A stretch of 64,000 bases of DNA, from positions 9,920,001 through 9,984,000 of the forward strand of contig CM082596.2 of assembly GCA_040954595.2 (NCBI GenBank), in the 5' to 3' direction. The translations under genes were made by a program, and so were the position numbers. Positions 26,401 through 37,423 of this stretch are shown here, piece after piece. Source of the DNA: Balanoglossus misakiensis. Its lineage: Eukaryota > Hemichordata. Under the pieces are notes generated by a model, which made no database searches, had not been told where the DNA came from, and saw only the letters and a program-made list of their open reading frames with translations. The first letter of the stretch is position 1; the number at the start of each line of letters is the position of its first letter.

Positions 26401-29400
26401 GCTAATGCAATGGTGACATTGAATGTGATTCTTTGCATTAGGGGAACTGGCGTAGCAATCCTAATAGTGCATCAGAGTAGATGGTGATGCAAGCTCTGCA
26501 CTTTGACATAGGTATTTAATGCATATGCATGTGTATTTAATGTTGACTATAAATCCTCAGGTGAATACATGGCCATAAACACTATAATTTGACATTGCTA
26601 ATGAAATGGTGACACTGAATCTGATTCTTTGCATCAGGGCATATTGTGAAGCATGCTTGATGATGCATTAGGGTCAATAGTGATGGAAACACTGCACTAT
26701 GACATGGGTATTTAATGCATACGCATTGATATTTACAGTTGACTCTAAATCCCGAGGTTTATACATGGCTAAAAGCGCTGTAATTTAAAATTACTAATGC
26801 AAAGGTTACATTGAATATGGGTAAATGGTGAAGCAAGCTTGAAGATGCATCAGGGTAGCTGGTGTTTCAAGCCCTTCACATTGACATTGGAATATAATGC
26901 ATATGGGGATTTAAAGTTGATTGTAAATCCCTAGGTTAATACATGGCCAAAAGCAATTTTATTTGACATTGCTAATTGAACGATGACATTGAATCCGATT
27001 CTTTGCATCAGGGTAAATGGCGATGCAAGCTTGATGATGCATCACGGTAGATAGTGATGCAAACACTTTACTTTGACATGGGTATTAAATGCATATGGGG
27101 ATTTCAATTTGATTACAAATCCCTGGGTTAATACGCGTCCAAAAGCACTGTAATTTGACATTGCTAATGCGATGTTGACATTGAATGTAATTCTCCGCAT
27201 TAGGGCAAATGGCAAAGCAAGCTTAATGATGCAATGGAGTAGACCGTGATGCAAGCTATGCATTTTGACATAGGTATTTAATGCATGTGCATGGGTATTA
27301 AATGTTGAATGTAAATTCTCAGGTTAATACATCTCCAAAAGCACTGTAATTTAAAATTGCTAATGTAAGGGTGACATTGAATCTGATTCTTTGCATTAGG
27401 GGAAATGGCGTAGCAAGCCTAATGATCCATCTGAGTAGATGGTGATGCAAGCTAAGCATTTTGACATAGGTACTAAATGTATATACATGGGTATTTAAAG
27501 TTGTCTGTAAATCCCCAGGTTAATACATGGCCATAAGCATTATAATTTGACATTGCTAATGAAATGGTGACACTGAATCTGATTCTTTGCATCAGGGCAT
27601 ATTGTGAAGCATGCTTGATGATGTATTAGGGTCAATAGTGATGGAAACACTGCACTATGACATGGGTATTTAATGCATACGCATTGATATTTACAGTTGA
27701 CTCTAAATCCCGAGGTTAATACATGGCTAAAAGCGCTGTAATTTAAAATTACTAATGCAAAGGTTACATTGAATATGGGTAAATGGTGACGCAAGCTTGA
27801 AGATGCATCAGGGTAGCTGGTGTTTCAAGCCCTTCACATTGACATTGGAATATAATGCATATGGGGATTTAAAATTGATTGTAAATCCCTAGGTTAATAC
27901 ATGGCCAAAAGCACTGTAATTTAAAATTGCTAGTGCAATGGTGACATTGAATGTGATTCTTTGCATCAGGGCATATTGTGAAGCATGCTTGATGATGCAT
28001 TAGGGTCAATAGTGATGGAAACACTGCACTATGACATGGGTATTTAATGCATACGCATTGATATTTACAGTTGACTCTTAATCCCGAGGTTAATACATGG
28101 CTAAAAGCACTGTAATTTAAAATTACTAATGCAAAGGTTACATTGAATATGGGTAAATGGTGAAGCAAGCTTGAAGATGCATCAGGGTAGATGGTGTTTC
28201 AAGCCCTTCACATTGACATTGGAATATAATGCATATGGGGATTTAAAATTGATTGTAAATCCCTAGGTTAATACGTGGCCAAAAGCAATTTTATTTGACA
28301 TTGCTAATGCAACGATGACATTGAATCCGATTCTTTGTATCAGGGTAAATGGCGATGCAAGCTTGATGATGCATCACGGTAGATAGTGATGCAAACACTT
28401 CACTTTGACATGGGCATTAAATGCATATGGGGATTTCAAGTTGATTACAAATCCCTGGGTTAATACGCGTCCAAAAGCACTGTAATTTGACATTGCTAAT
28501 GCGATGTTGACATTGAATGTAATTCTCCGCATTAGGGCAAATGGCAAAGCAAGCTTAATGATGCAATGGAGTAGACGGTGATGCAAGCTATGCATTTTGA
28601 CATAGGTATTTAATGCATGTGCATGGGTATTTAATGTTGAATGTAAATTCCCAGGTTAATACATCTCCAAAAGCACTGTAATTTAAAATTGCTAATGTAA
28701 GGGTGACATTGAATCTGATTCTTTGCATTATGGGAAATGGCGTAGCAAGCCTAATGATGCATCTGAGTAGATGGTGATGCAAGCTAAGCATTTTGATATA
28801 GGTACTAAATGTATATACATGGGTATTTAAAGTTGTCTGTAAATCCCCAGGTTAATACTTGGCAAAAAGCAATTTTATTTGACATTGCTAATGAAATGGT
28901 GACACTGAATCTGATTCTTTGCATCAGGGTAAATGGCGATGCAAGCTTGATGATGCATCCCGGTAGATAGTGATGCAAACACTTCACTGTGACATGGGTA
29001 TTAAATGCATATGGGGATTAAAAGTTGACTGAAAATCCCTGGGTTAATACAAGTCCAAAAGCACTGAAATTTGACATAGCTAATACAATGGTGACATTGA
29101 ATGTGATTCTTTGCATTAGGGGAAATGGCGTAGCAAGCCTAATGATGCATCAGTGTAGATGGTGATCCAAGCTATGCTTTTTGACATAGGTATTTAATGC
29201 ATGTGCATGGGTATTTAATGTTGACTGTAAATCCCTGGGTTAATACAAATCCAAAAGCACTGTAATTTGACATTGCTAATACAACGGTGTCATTTAATCT
29301 GATTCTTTGCATCAGGGCAAATTGCGAAGCAAGCTTAATGATGCATCGGAGTATATGGTGATGCAAGCTATGCACTTTGACATACGTATTTAATGCATAT

Positions 29401-32400
29401 GCATTGGTATTTAATGTTGACTGTAAATCCCCAGGTTAATACGTGGCCAAAAGCACTGTAATTTGACATTGCTAATGCTACCGTGACACTAAATCTGATT
29501 CTTTGCATTAGAGTAAATTGTGAAGCAAGCTTGATGATGCATCAGGATAGATGGTGTTTTAAGCCCCTCACATTGACATTGGAATATAACGCATATGGGG
29601 ATTTAAAGTTAATTGTAAATACCCAGGTTAATACATGGCCAAAAGCACTGTAATTTAAAATTGCTAATGCAATGGTGACATTGAATGTGATTCTTTGCAT
29701 TAGGGGAACTGGCGTAGCAATCCTAATAGTGCATCAGAGTAGATGGTGATGCAAGCTCTGCACTTTGACATAGGTATTTAATGCATATGCATGTGTATTT
29801 AATGTTGACTATAAATCCTCAGGTGAATACATGGCCATAAACACTATAATTTGACATTGCTAATGAAATGGTGACACTGAATCTGATTCTTTGCATCAGG
29901 GCATATTGTGAAGCATGCTTGATGATGCATTAGGGTCAATAGTGATGGAAACACTGCACTATGACATGGGTATTTAATGCATACGCATTGATATTTACAG
30001 TTGACTCTAAATCCCGAGGTTTATACATGGCTAAAAGCGCTGTAATTTAAAATTACTAATGCAAAGGTTACATTGAATATGGGTAAATGGTGAAGCAAGC
30101 TTGAAGATGCATCAGGGTAGCTGGTGTTTCAAGCCCTTCACATTGACATTGGAATATAATGCATATGGGGATTTAAAATTGATTGTAAATCCCTAGGTTA
30201 ATACATGGCCAAAAGCACTGTAATTTAAAATTGCTAATGCAATGGTGACATTGAATGTGATTCTTTGCATCAGGGCATATTGTGAAGCATGCGTGATGAT
30301 GCATTAGGGTCAATAGTGATGGAAACACTGCACTATGACATGGGTATTTAATGCATACGCATTGATATTTACAGTTGACTCTTAATCCCGAGGTTAATAC
30401 ATGGCTAAAAGCACTGTAATTTAAAATTACTAATGCAAAGGTTACATTGAATATGGGTAAATGGTGAAGCAAGCTTGAAGATGCATCAGGGTAGATGGTG
30501 TTTCAAGCCCTTCACATTGACATTGGAATATAATGCATATGGGGATTTAAAATTGATTGTAAATCCCTAGGTTAATACGTGGCCAAAAGCAATTTTATTT
30601 GACATTGCTAATGCAACGATGACATTGAATCCGATTCTTTGTATCAGGGTAAATGGCGATGCAAGCTTGATGATGCATCACGGTAGATAGTGATGCAAAC
30701 ACTTCACTTTGACATGGGCATTAAATGCATATGGGGATTTCAAGTTGTTTACAAATCCCTGGGTTAATATGCATCCAAAAGTACTGTAATTTGACATTGC
30801 TAATGCGATGTTAACATTGAATGTAATTCTCCGCATTAGGGCAAATGGCAAAGCAAGCTTAATGATGCAATGGAGTAGACGGTGATGCAAGCTATGCATT
30901 TTGACATAGGTATTTAATGCATGTGCATGGGTATTTAATGTTGAATGTAAATTCCCAGGTTAATACATCTCCAAAAGCACTGTAATTTAAAATTGCTAAT
31001 GTAAGGGTGACATTGAATCTGATTCTTTGCATTATGGGAAATGGCCTAACAAGCCTAATGATCCATCTGAGTAGATGGTGATGCAAGCTAAGCATTTTGA
31101 CATAGGTACTAAATGTATATACATGGGTATTTAAAGTTGTCTGTAAATCCCCAGGTTAATACATGGCCATAAGCTCTATAATTTGACATTGCTAATGAAA
31201 TGGTGACACTGAATCCGATTCTTTGCATCAGGGCATATTGTGAAGCATGCTTGATGATGTATTAGTGTCAACAGTGATGGAAACACTGCACTATGACATG
31301 GGTATTTAATGCATATGCATTGATATTTACAGTTGACTCTAAATCCCGAGGTTAATACATGGCTAAAAGCGCTGTAATTTAAAATTACTAATGCAAAGGT
31401 TACATTAAATATGGGTAAATGGTGAAGCAAGCTTGAAGATGCATCAGGGTAGATGGTGTTTCAAGCCCTTCACATTGACTTGGAATATAATGCATATGGG
31501 GATTTAAAATTGATTGTAAATCCCTAGGTTAATACGTGGCCAAAAGCAATTTTATTTGACATTGCTAATGCAACGATGACATTGAATCCGATTCTTTGCA
31601 TCAGGGTAAATGGCGATGCAAGCTTGATGATGCCTCATGGTAGATAGTGATGCAAACACTTCACTTTGACATGGGCATTAAATGCATATGGGGATTTCAA
31701 GTTGATTACAAATCCCTGGATTAATACGCGTCCAAAAGCACTGTAATTTGACATTGCTAATGCGATGTTGACATTGAATGTAATTCTCCGCATTAGGGCA
31801 AATGGCAAAGCAAGCTTAATGATGCAATGGAGTAGACGGTGATGCAAGCTATGCATTTTGACATAGGTATTTAATGCATGTGCTTGGGTATTTAATGTTG
31901 AATGTAAATTCCCAGGTTAATACATCTCCAAAAGCACTGTAATTTAAAATTGCTAATGTAAGGGTGACATTGAATCTGATTCTTTGCATTATGGGAAATG
32001 GCATAGCAAGCCTAATGATCCATCTGAGTAGATGGTGATGCAAGCTAAGCATTTTGATATAGGTACTAAATGTATATACATGGGTATTTAATGTTGAATG
32101 TAAATTCCCAGGTTAATACATCTCCAAAAGCACTGTAATTTAAAATTGCTAATGTAAGGGTGACATTGAATCTGATTCTTTGCATTATGGGAAATGGCAT
32201 AGCAAGCCTAATGATCCATCTGAGTAGATGGTGATGCAAGCTAAGCATTTTGATATAGGTACTAAATGTATATACATGGGTATTTAAAGTTGTCTGTAAA
32301 TCCCCAGGTTAATTCTTGGCAAAAAGCAATTTTATTTTACATTGCTAATGAAATGGTGACACTGAATCTGATTCTTTGCATCAGGGTAAATGGCGATGCA

Positions 32401-32890
32401 AGCTTGATGATGCATCCCGGTAGATAGTGATGCAAACACTTCACTTTGACATGGGTATTAAATGCATATGGGGATTAAAAGTTGACTGAAAATCCCTGGG
32501 TTAATACAAGTCCAAAAGCACTGAAATTTGACATAGCTAATACAATGGTGACATTGAATGTGATTCTTTGCATTAGGGGAAATGGCGTAGCAAGCCTAAT
32601 GATGCATCAGTGTAGATGGTGATCCAAGCTCTGCGCTTTGGCATACGTATTTAATGCATGTGCATGGGTATTTAATGTTGAATGTAAATTCCCAGGTTAA
32701 TATATGCATGGGTATTTAATGTTGACTGTAAATCCCTAGGTTAATACATGGCCATAAGTACTGTAAGGGGTAGATGGTGATGCAAGCTCTGCACTTTGAC
32801 ATGGGGATTAAATGCATGCTGAGGGGGATTTTAAGTTGTCTGTAAATCCCCAGGTTGATATGTGGCCAAAAGCACTGTAATTTGACATTG
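17500..32890. repeat. 192-bp satellite array with 3262-bp higher-order repeat
   Basis: Monomer landmarks are GGTTAATAC(A/G)TGGCCAAAAGC, TTTGACATTGCTAATG, TGATTCTTTGCATCAGGG, GCTTGATGATGCATC and TTTAATGCATATGCATGGG. Successive starts at 17531, 17727, 17918 and 18114 give alternating 196 and 191-bp spacing. From about 20 kb the order of monomer variants repeats every 3262 bp: one variant lies at 20519, 23780 and 27042, another at 21345, 24607 and 27869. Near 30.2-32.3 kb the period breaks (steps of 2304 and 957). Many minus-strand frames of 60-99 codons stay open only because the monomers are alike; I do not call them genes. Confidence 0.95.
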
Positions 32891-33035
32891 CTAATGATGG
32901 TGAGCTGTACTCCCCAGGGAGTTGAATGGAATGTTTAGGTCCAACGACCTAGGTCAAATGACCATGGGACAACTTTAAAGCATGTTGAGATTTAATGTGC
33001 TACATAAGTTATAAATATTATATTAATATTATTAC
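32891..33035. mobile_element. SINE fragment, 5'-truncated
   Basis: It contains CTCCCCAGGGAGTTGAATGG, AGGTCCAACGACCTAGGTCA and TGCTACATAAGTTATAAATA, which match the 3' half of the SINE at 36121-36480. It lacks the tRNA-derived head. The left neighbour is a satellite monomer, exactly as in the copy at 36990. Confidence 0.6.
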
Positions 33036-33720
33036 ATAAACAACACTCTTACCTAGCTAAGGAAGTGGTCAGGTGAAAAATATTTGCAGAGCTGACCAAT
33101 TATTTAAGGAATATTAAAGTTGGGTAATTTGGACGTATTCATACGGGTGTTGGTCAATGGAAAGTCCTTTGTTCATTTTCAAAATGGCAACCAAAAATGC
33201 GAACAAAACACACTGAATTATGTACGGGATATTGGTGTTGCCTAATTTGCGTGTTTCCACATTTACTTAAACTCTCACAGGGAGACAAATGTCACAGCAA
33301 ACGGAAAAATGACTATGCTACACACAACACTTTTATTGATCATGGAAAATGTTCATGAGAATTGTGTTATGGTACTTTTCGGGGCTCACGACCTGTGTTA
33401 TAGGAAATCTGACAAGGAATCCAAACTGTACCACATACACAACACTTTAATTAAGCATGGGAAATGGTCCTGAGAACAATATTCTCAGAGTTGACAAACT
33501 GTGTTATCTGCGTTATATTGATGTTGTCTAATTTACACGCCTGTACATTTATTTATACTCTGACTTTGAGCTTAATAAGGCAGCGCCTGCTAAGGTCAAT
33601 TTGCCACGTACACTTTTAATTAGCATAGATAATGATCATGATAACTTCATTTTCAGAGCTGACAAACTGTGTTATGTGAAATTCATGTTGCCTATTTCAT
33701 GATAATGGCTTGTGGTACAC
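33036..33720. repeat. Degenerate tandem units of about 200 bp
   Basis: Three diverged units share ACACAACACTTT, a (C/T)ATGGAAAA(T/G)G block, CAGAGCTGAC and GATGTTGCCTAATTT. The first 280 bp recur at 37130-37415, and about 100 bp of that recur at 36465-36550. No gene seen. Confidence 0.6.
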
Positions 33721-34340
33721 AATGGTTAACAGCAATCAGCAATTGCTTGTATGATAGGTATAATGATCGATTTACAAATTTCAATGGTATAATAATGGGC
33801 AACACATGTGGAAGTGTTTAATAAACAGTTAACTGATGTGGTGATGGTTTGTGGTAAAATTGAGGGTACACAGATTATAATGGGCAAAACAATGAATATA
33901 ATAGAGGTTGATGATGGTGAATGGTTTCATATGAATGGTGTAATAAAGGTTAACAAATGTGGTGATAGCTTTGGTGTACAGGGCTGTTCATATCTTTAGT
34001 AATGACAAAGGTATAATAGTGATAAAAGCTTAAATAAGTGTTAGGGTACAATCTTCATGATGGTTCATTCATTGGTTAATGTGTATATTTTATTAATATC
34101 ATGCTATTGTTTATCAGTTAGATCATAATCAGGGTTTTTCCATGCACATAGTCATCATGAATCAGCGGAATTCTTCTGAATAGTACCTGTGATCATTTTT
34201 GCGCACCGACGCATTGTACGCGACAGACATGCAGAAAATATTAACATGTAACTCACAGGCATAGTGTTAAATCTAAACGACTATATGTTAGATAAGCTTT
34301 ACCTCCCCACCCCATCAAAATTCCAAATTTAGCTTGATGT
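33721..34340. repeat. Paralogue of the 15.9-16.77 kb flank
   Basis: It carries degenerate GGTATAATAATGGGCAAC repeats followed by TTGTACGCGACAGACATGCA (about 34213) and TTACCTCCCCACCCCATC (about 34300), in the same order as at 16.0-16.75 kb. The 63-codon open frame at 33808 lies inside the repeat and has no other support. Confidence 0.7.
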
Positions 34341-35030
34341 GACGTTTTCGGGTAGTACCAATTCGGAAACTTTCATGGTTCATTCATTGAACCAAATATT
34401 GGATTTGACACACTGTGTCTTGGGTGGGTAAAGCATGGTGAAATGTTGGCAGTAAACTTTAACCAGACAGGTCACATGAAAGGAAGATTTTATCATTTGA
34501 GTTCGATGGCATACATGATAAGATATGTCAGTTCTGACACCTTTTTTGCAGACGTAGATGCTGATGTATTTTTTCCATTGGACACAATACTCAAAGTCCA
34601 GTCTGTGTTTAAAATGATACCCTGGTCACACACAGTGAGAAATGTCAGCCTTTGACTTAATTATCTAATTTATGCATTGTTAACAATGCACTGTGACATT
34701 TACTGCATGTATTTTTCCCCCTGTGGAAACTTACTATGCTTTGAATACATGTTCCCTAATGGGGTGTTAAAGGATACAGTAGGATCTGTTTCGGTAGCAA
34801 ATATGACACTGTTTTCAACATATTTGACTGGTGGCAATATGTGGTTTTACGTTGGTATCCATCATGTAACTCAGATCACCTATATGAAGCTCCATAGTAA
34901 ATTTCACAGAAGTCGGCTGATCAATTCCAGAAAAGTAGATTTTTTACCAAAAATGTGGAAAAAGACAAAAAAATGCATAACAAGTAGAAAATTCACACTA
35001 TTAGCTTAAAACATACAGAAATGTGTGAGG
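34341..35030. other. Unassigned sequence, no supported gene
   Basis: Two open frames of 70 and 110 codons (34443-34655 and 34677-35009) start with ATG but show no motif or repeat-independent support, and their composition is that of the flanks. They could be chance frames or remnants of a decayed element belonging to the repeat that follows. Confidence 0.4.
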
Positions 35031-35345
35031 CTAATATAAGGTACTATCATACCATTTTTTCAAATCAATATGACCAGGACTTGTCGAGTTTCTGAGTTTT
35101 GACCAAATTAAGGTTTTCCCAGCTAATTTGTATATATTTTTGGCAATGACAACTTCGTTTGAACAAACTCCCATCTACAGCCTAGCATGCATCTACACAC
35201 CAAATATTGAGGTTATTGGCGCAACGGTTTTCAAGTTTTTGATGTGTACGGACATACATCCATCTATCCGTCCATATGTCCATACATACATACAGACGCA
35301 ACCAAATCCATAAGGTCCCACTGTATATACCTATACAAATGGGAC
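35031..35345. mobile_element. Dispersed element end with CATACATC microsatellite and terminal palindrome, copy 1
   Basis: GACAACTTCGTTTGAACAAA, CTACACACCAAATATTGAGG and GGTTTTCAAGTTTTTGATGT recur at about 62145-62240. After the GGACATACATCCAT tract comes an imperfect palindrome framed by GGTCCCA and TGGGACC. The position of the hairpin at the end suggests a terminus of a transposon of unidentified class. Confidence 0.55.
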
Positions 35346-36120
35346 CAAATAAAACACACAAAAAATAACACTTAACATCTTACAGTGCAGGGCCTTGCTA
35401 GTTGATGTGGTACAATTCTATCATATCACTTCACAGCTGGTAGCCAAGGGCAGTGTTTGCACAGAGGAGCCTCCTGAATGTCTTCGCTCGTTCACACCTC
35501 TTCAGTGATAATGTCTGGATTACATTGACATGAAACTGTTTGTTCAGTAGTGTTTCAACTGCCAGCTACCTGGGTTCATTTTACACCCAAACACTGAAAA
35601 TATTGCAGCAGTCAATAATATAACCTACACACTGTGTGAAATTCACCATGTTCTAAAGTAATGTTGATGTCTAATGTGCATTGTGACTTACAGGGCATGC
35701 ACGGCTAAAGCTTGTCGAAAGTTGACAAAGCAAAAGACCAGACCAGTTGCCTGTTTTAAAATGTGCTTCATTCCAAGGACCTTGGCGATGAGTCATGAAT
35801 TGGGAAACGTTCATGAGACCCATTTTTTTTCACTGGACCAGCACATTTAATGATATGACCATGAAATTGAACTGTTCCCAGGAGCTACTGAGAGTTGCCT
35901 TGTTTCACCCCCAAGTTACTACCTGGGGTTTTTACAATGACGACAGTAGTTCCAAAAAAAAACGTTGTACTTTTATGAATAATCGATTAGGGTAGATTTA
36001 TTCATGGTAGTAAAACTTTTTGGCCTGCAGTTGCCAAACAAAGACAATTACAAGTAAGGGACTGGACGTAAACTACCAGGGGGAGCGCAGGGGAATTGAC
36101 GAAAGCGATGGCCTCAAATT
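35346..36120. other. Unassigned unique-looking sequence
   Basis: I find no tandem structure and no convincing coding region. The 66-codon open frame at 35795-35995 has no recognisable motif. Confidence 0.4.
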
Positions 36121-36480
36121 AATGTCATAGTCCAGTGGTTAGAGCATCAGACCCATAATCAAAGAATCAAGAGTTTGATCCCTGGCATGGTTGTGGTGTT
36201 GTGTCCTCTGGCAAGGCAATTTACATCTCCTTGCCTCTCCCTGCCTATAAGAAAAGGGTAATTTGGTGGATCGGATATTGTAATGTGTATGTATAGGTCT
36301 GCTTTGCTGATATAAAAGCTGCACATGTGAGCTGTTGTTTGCTCCCCATGGAGTGGAATGGAATATTTTAGGTCCAACGACCTAGGTCAAATTACCATGG
36401 GAAACACTTCAAAGCAGCACATTGAGATTTATTGCATAATGTGCTATATAAGTAATAAATATTATATTGATATTATTACA
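36121..36480 (+). mobile_element. tRNA-derived SINE
   Basis: The head has a Pol III A-box match, TAGTCCAGTGGTTAGAGC, then CCCATAATC where a Met tRNA carries its CAT anticodon, then a B-box match, GAGTTTGATCC. A central block, TTGTGTCCTCTGGCAAGGCA and TCCTTGCCTCTCCCTGCC, resembles the conserved central domain of several marine invertebrate SINEs. The 3' part has GCTCCCCATGGAGTGGAATG, AAAGCAGCACATTGAGATTT and GTGCTATATAAGTAATAAAT, typical of SINE tails ending in AT-rich simple repeats. It is diverged and probably inactive. Confidence 0.65.
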
Positions 36481-36552
36481 TAAACAACACTCTTACTTAG
36501 CAAAGGAAGTGGTCAGGTGAACTATATTCGCAGAGCTGACCAATTGTTTAAA

Positions 36553-36893
36553 GGGGCAAAGTCTCTCATCGCTGCCTTTTTTCAATTAATTATGTATGAT
36601 ACAAGACGCCATTGATGTTATTCTACATGTGGATATATGGTGAATCAACATTCGACCACACACAACTTCCGTCTCGTTTGTACGATATGAGAGTAAAAAC
36701 TCGCCCAAAATGAATAAATGGTAAAGAACGATTATTCATTTTGGCGAGTTTTTCACTCTCCTGTCTATAAGAGGGATGGAAGTTGTGTGTGGTTGAACGT
36801 TCATTCGCTATATATCCACATGTAGAATAACAAACGGTGTCTCTTATCAAATATAATATGGGAAAAAGGGCAGCGAGAGAGAGACTTTGTCCC
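36553..36893. mobile_element. Foldback element with long inverted arms
   Basis: GGGGCAAAGTCTCTCATCGC at the left is matched by GCGAGAGAGAGACTTTGTCC at the right. Further in, TCTACATGTGGATATATGG, CACACACAACTTCC and AAACTCGCC reappear inverted in the right half. The arms are about 150-165 bp each, so nearly the whole element can fold back. It sits at the junction between the SINE-bearing unit and a lone satellite monomer. Confidence 0.75.
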
Positions 36894-36894
36894 T

Positions 36895-36990
36895 CACATG
36901 GGGATTAAATGCACATGCGTGTGTATTTAAAGTTAACTGTAAATCCCCAGGTTAATACGTGGCCAAAAGCACTGTAATTTGGCATTTCTA
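36895..36990. repeat. Lone monomer of the 192-bp satellite
   Basis: CACATGGGGATTAAATGCA, CTGTAAATCCCCAGGTTAAT and GTGGCCAAAAGCACTGTAAT match the satellite at 17.5-32.9 kb. About half a monomer is present, directly joined to SINE-derived sequence, just as at the right end of the big array. Confidence 0.8.
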
Positions 36991-37420
36991 ATGATGGTGA
37001 GATGTTGTTTGCTCCCCAGGGAGTTGAATGGAATATTTAGGTCCAACATCCTAGGTCAAATGACCATGGGACAACTTAAAGCACGTTGAGATTTAATGTG
37101 CTACATAAGTTATAAATATTATAAAAATATTATTACATAAACAACACTCTTCCTTAGCAAAGGAAGTGGTCAGGTGAAATATATTCGCAGAGCTGACCAA
37201 TTCTTTAAGGAAAATTAAAGTTGGGTAATTTGGATGTATTCATACGAGTGTTGGTCAATGATAGGAAAGTCCTTTGTTCATTTTCAAAATGAAAACCAAA
37301 AATGCGAACAAAACACACTGAATTACGTATGGGATATTGATGTTGCCTAATTTGCGTGACTCTACATTTACTTAAACTCTCACAGGGAGACAAATGTCAC
37401 AGCAAACGGAAAAATGATTA
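36991..37420. repeat. Segmental copy of 32891-33315
   Basis: The order SINE 3' fragment, then TAAACAACACTCTTCCTTAG, GTGGTCAGGTGAAATATATT and CACAGGGAGACAAATGTCAC is the same as at 32891-33315. With the shared satellite sequence on the left, this shows one block copied rather than two independent SINE insertions. Confidence 0.75.
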
Positions 37421-37423
37421 TGC

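Noticed and set aside
20059-32248. Family of minus-strand proteins of 60-99 residues repeated across the satellite
   Set aside because: They are translations of near-identical satellite monomers. Their starts and ends follow monomer variants, the monomer spacing (191/196) does not keep frame, and there is no gene structure around them.
34443-35009. Two adjacent ATG frames (70 and 110 codons) as a two-exon gene
   Set aside because: No convincing splice pair, motif or codon pattern; they lie beside a decayed repeat end.
36121-36200. Functional Met-tRNA gene
   Set aside because: The A and B boxes and CAT are recognisable, but the acceptor stem does not pair and the sequence runs straight into SINE body.
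36139-36377. Two minus-strand open frames over the SINE
   Set aside because: They lie antisense within the tRNA-derived SINE and lack any protein signature.
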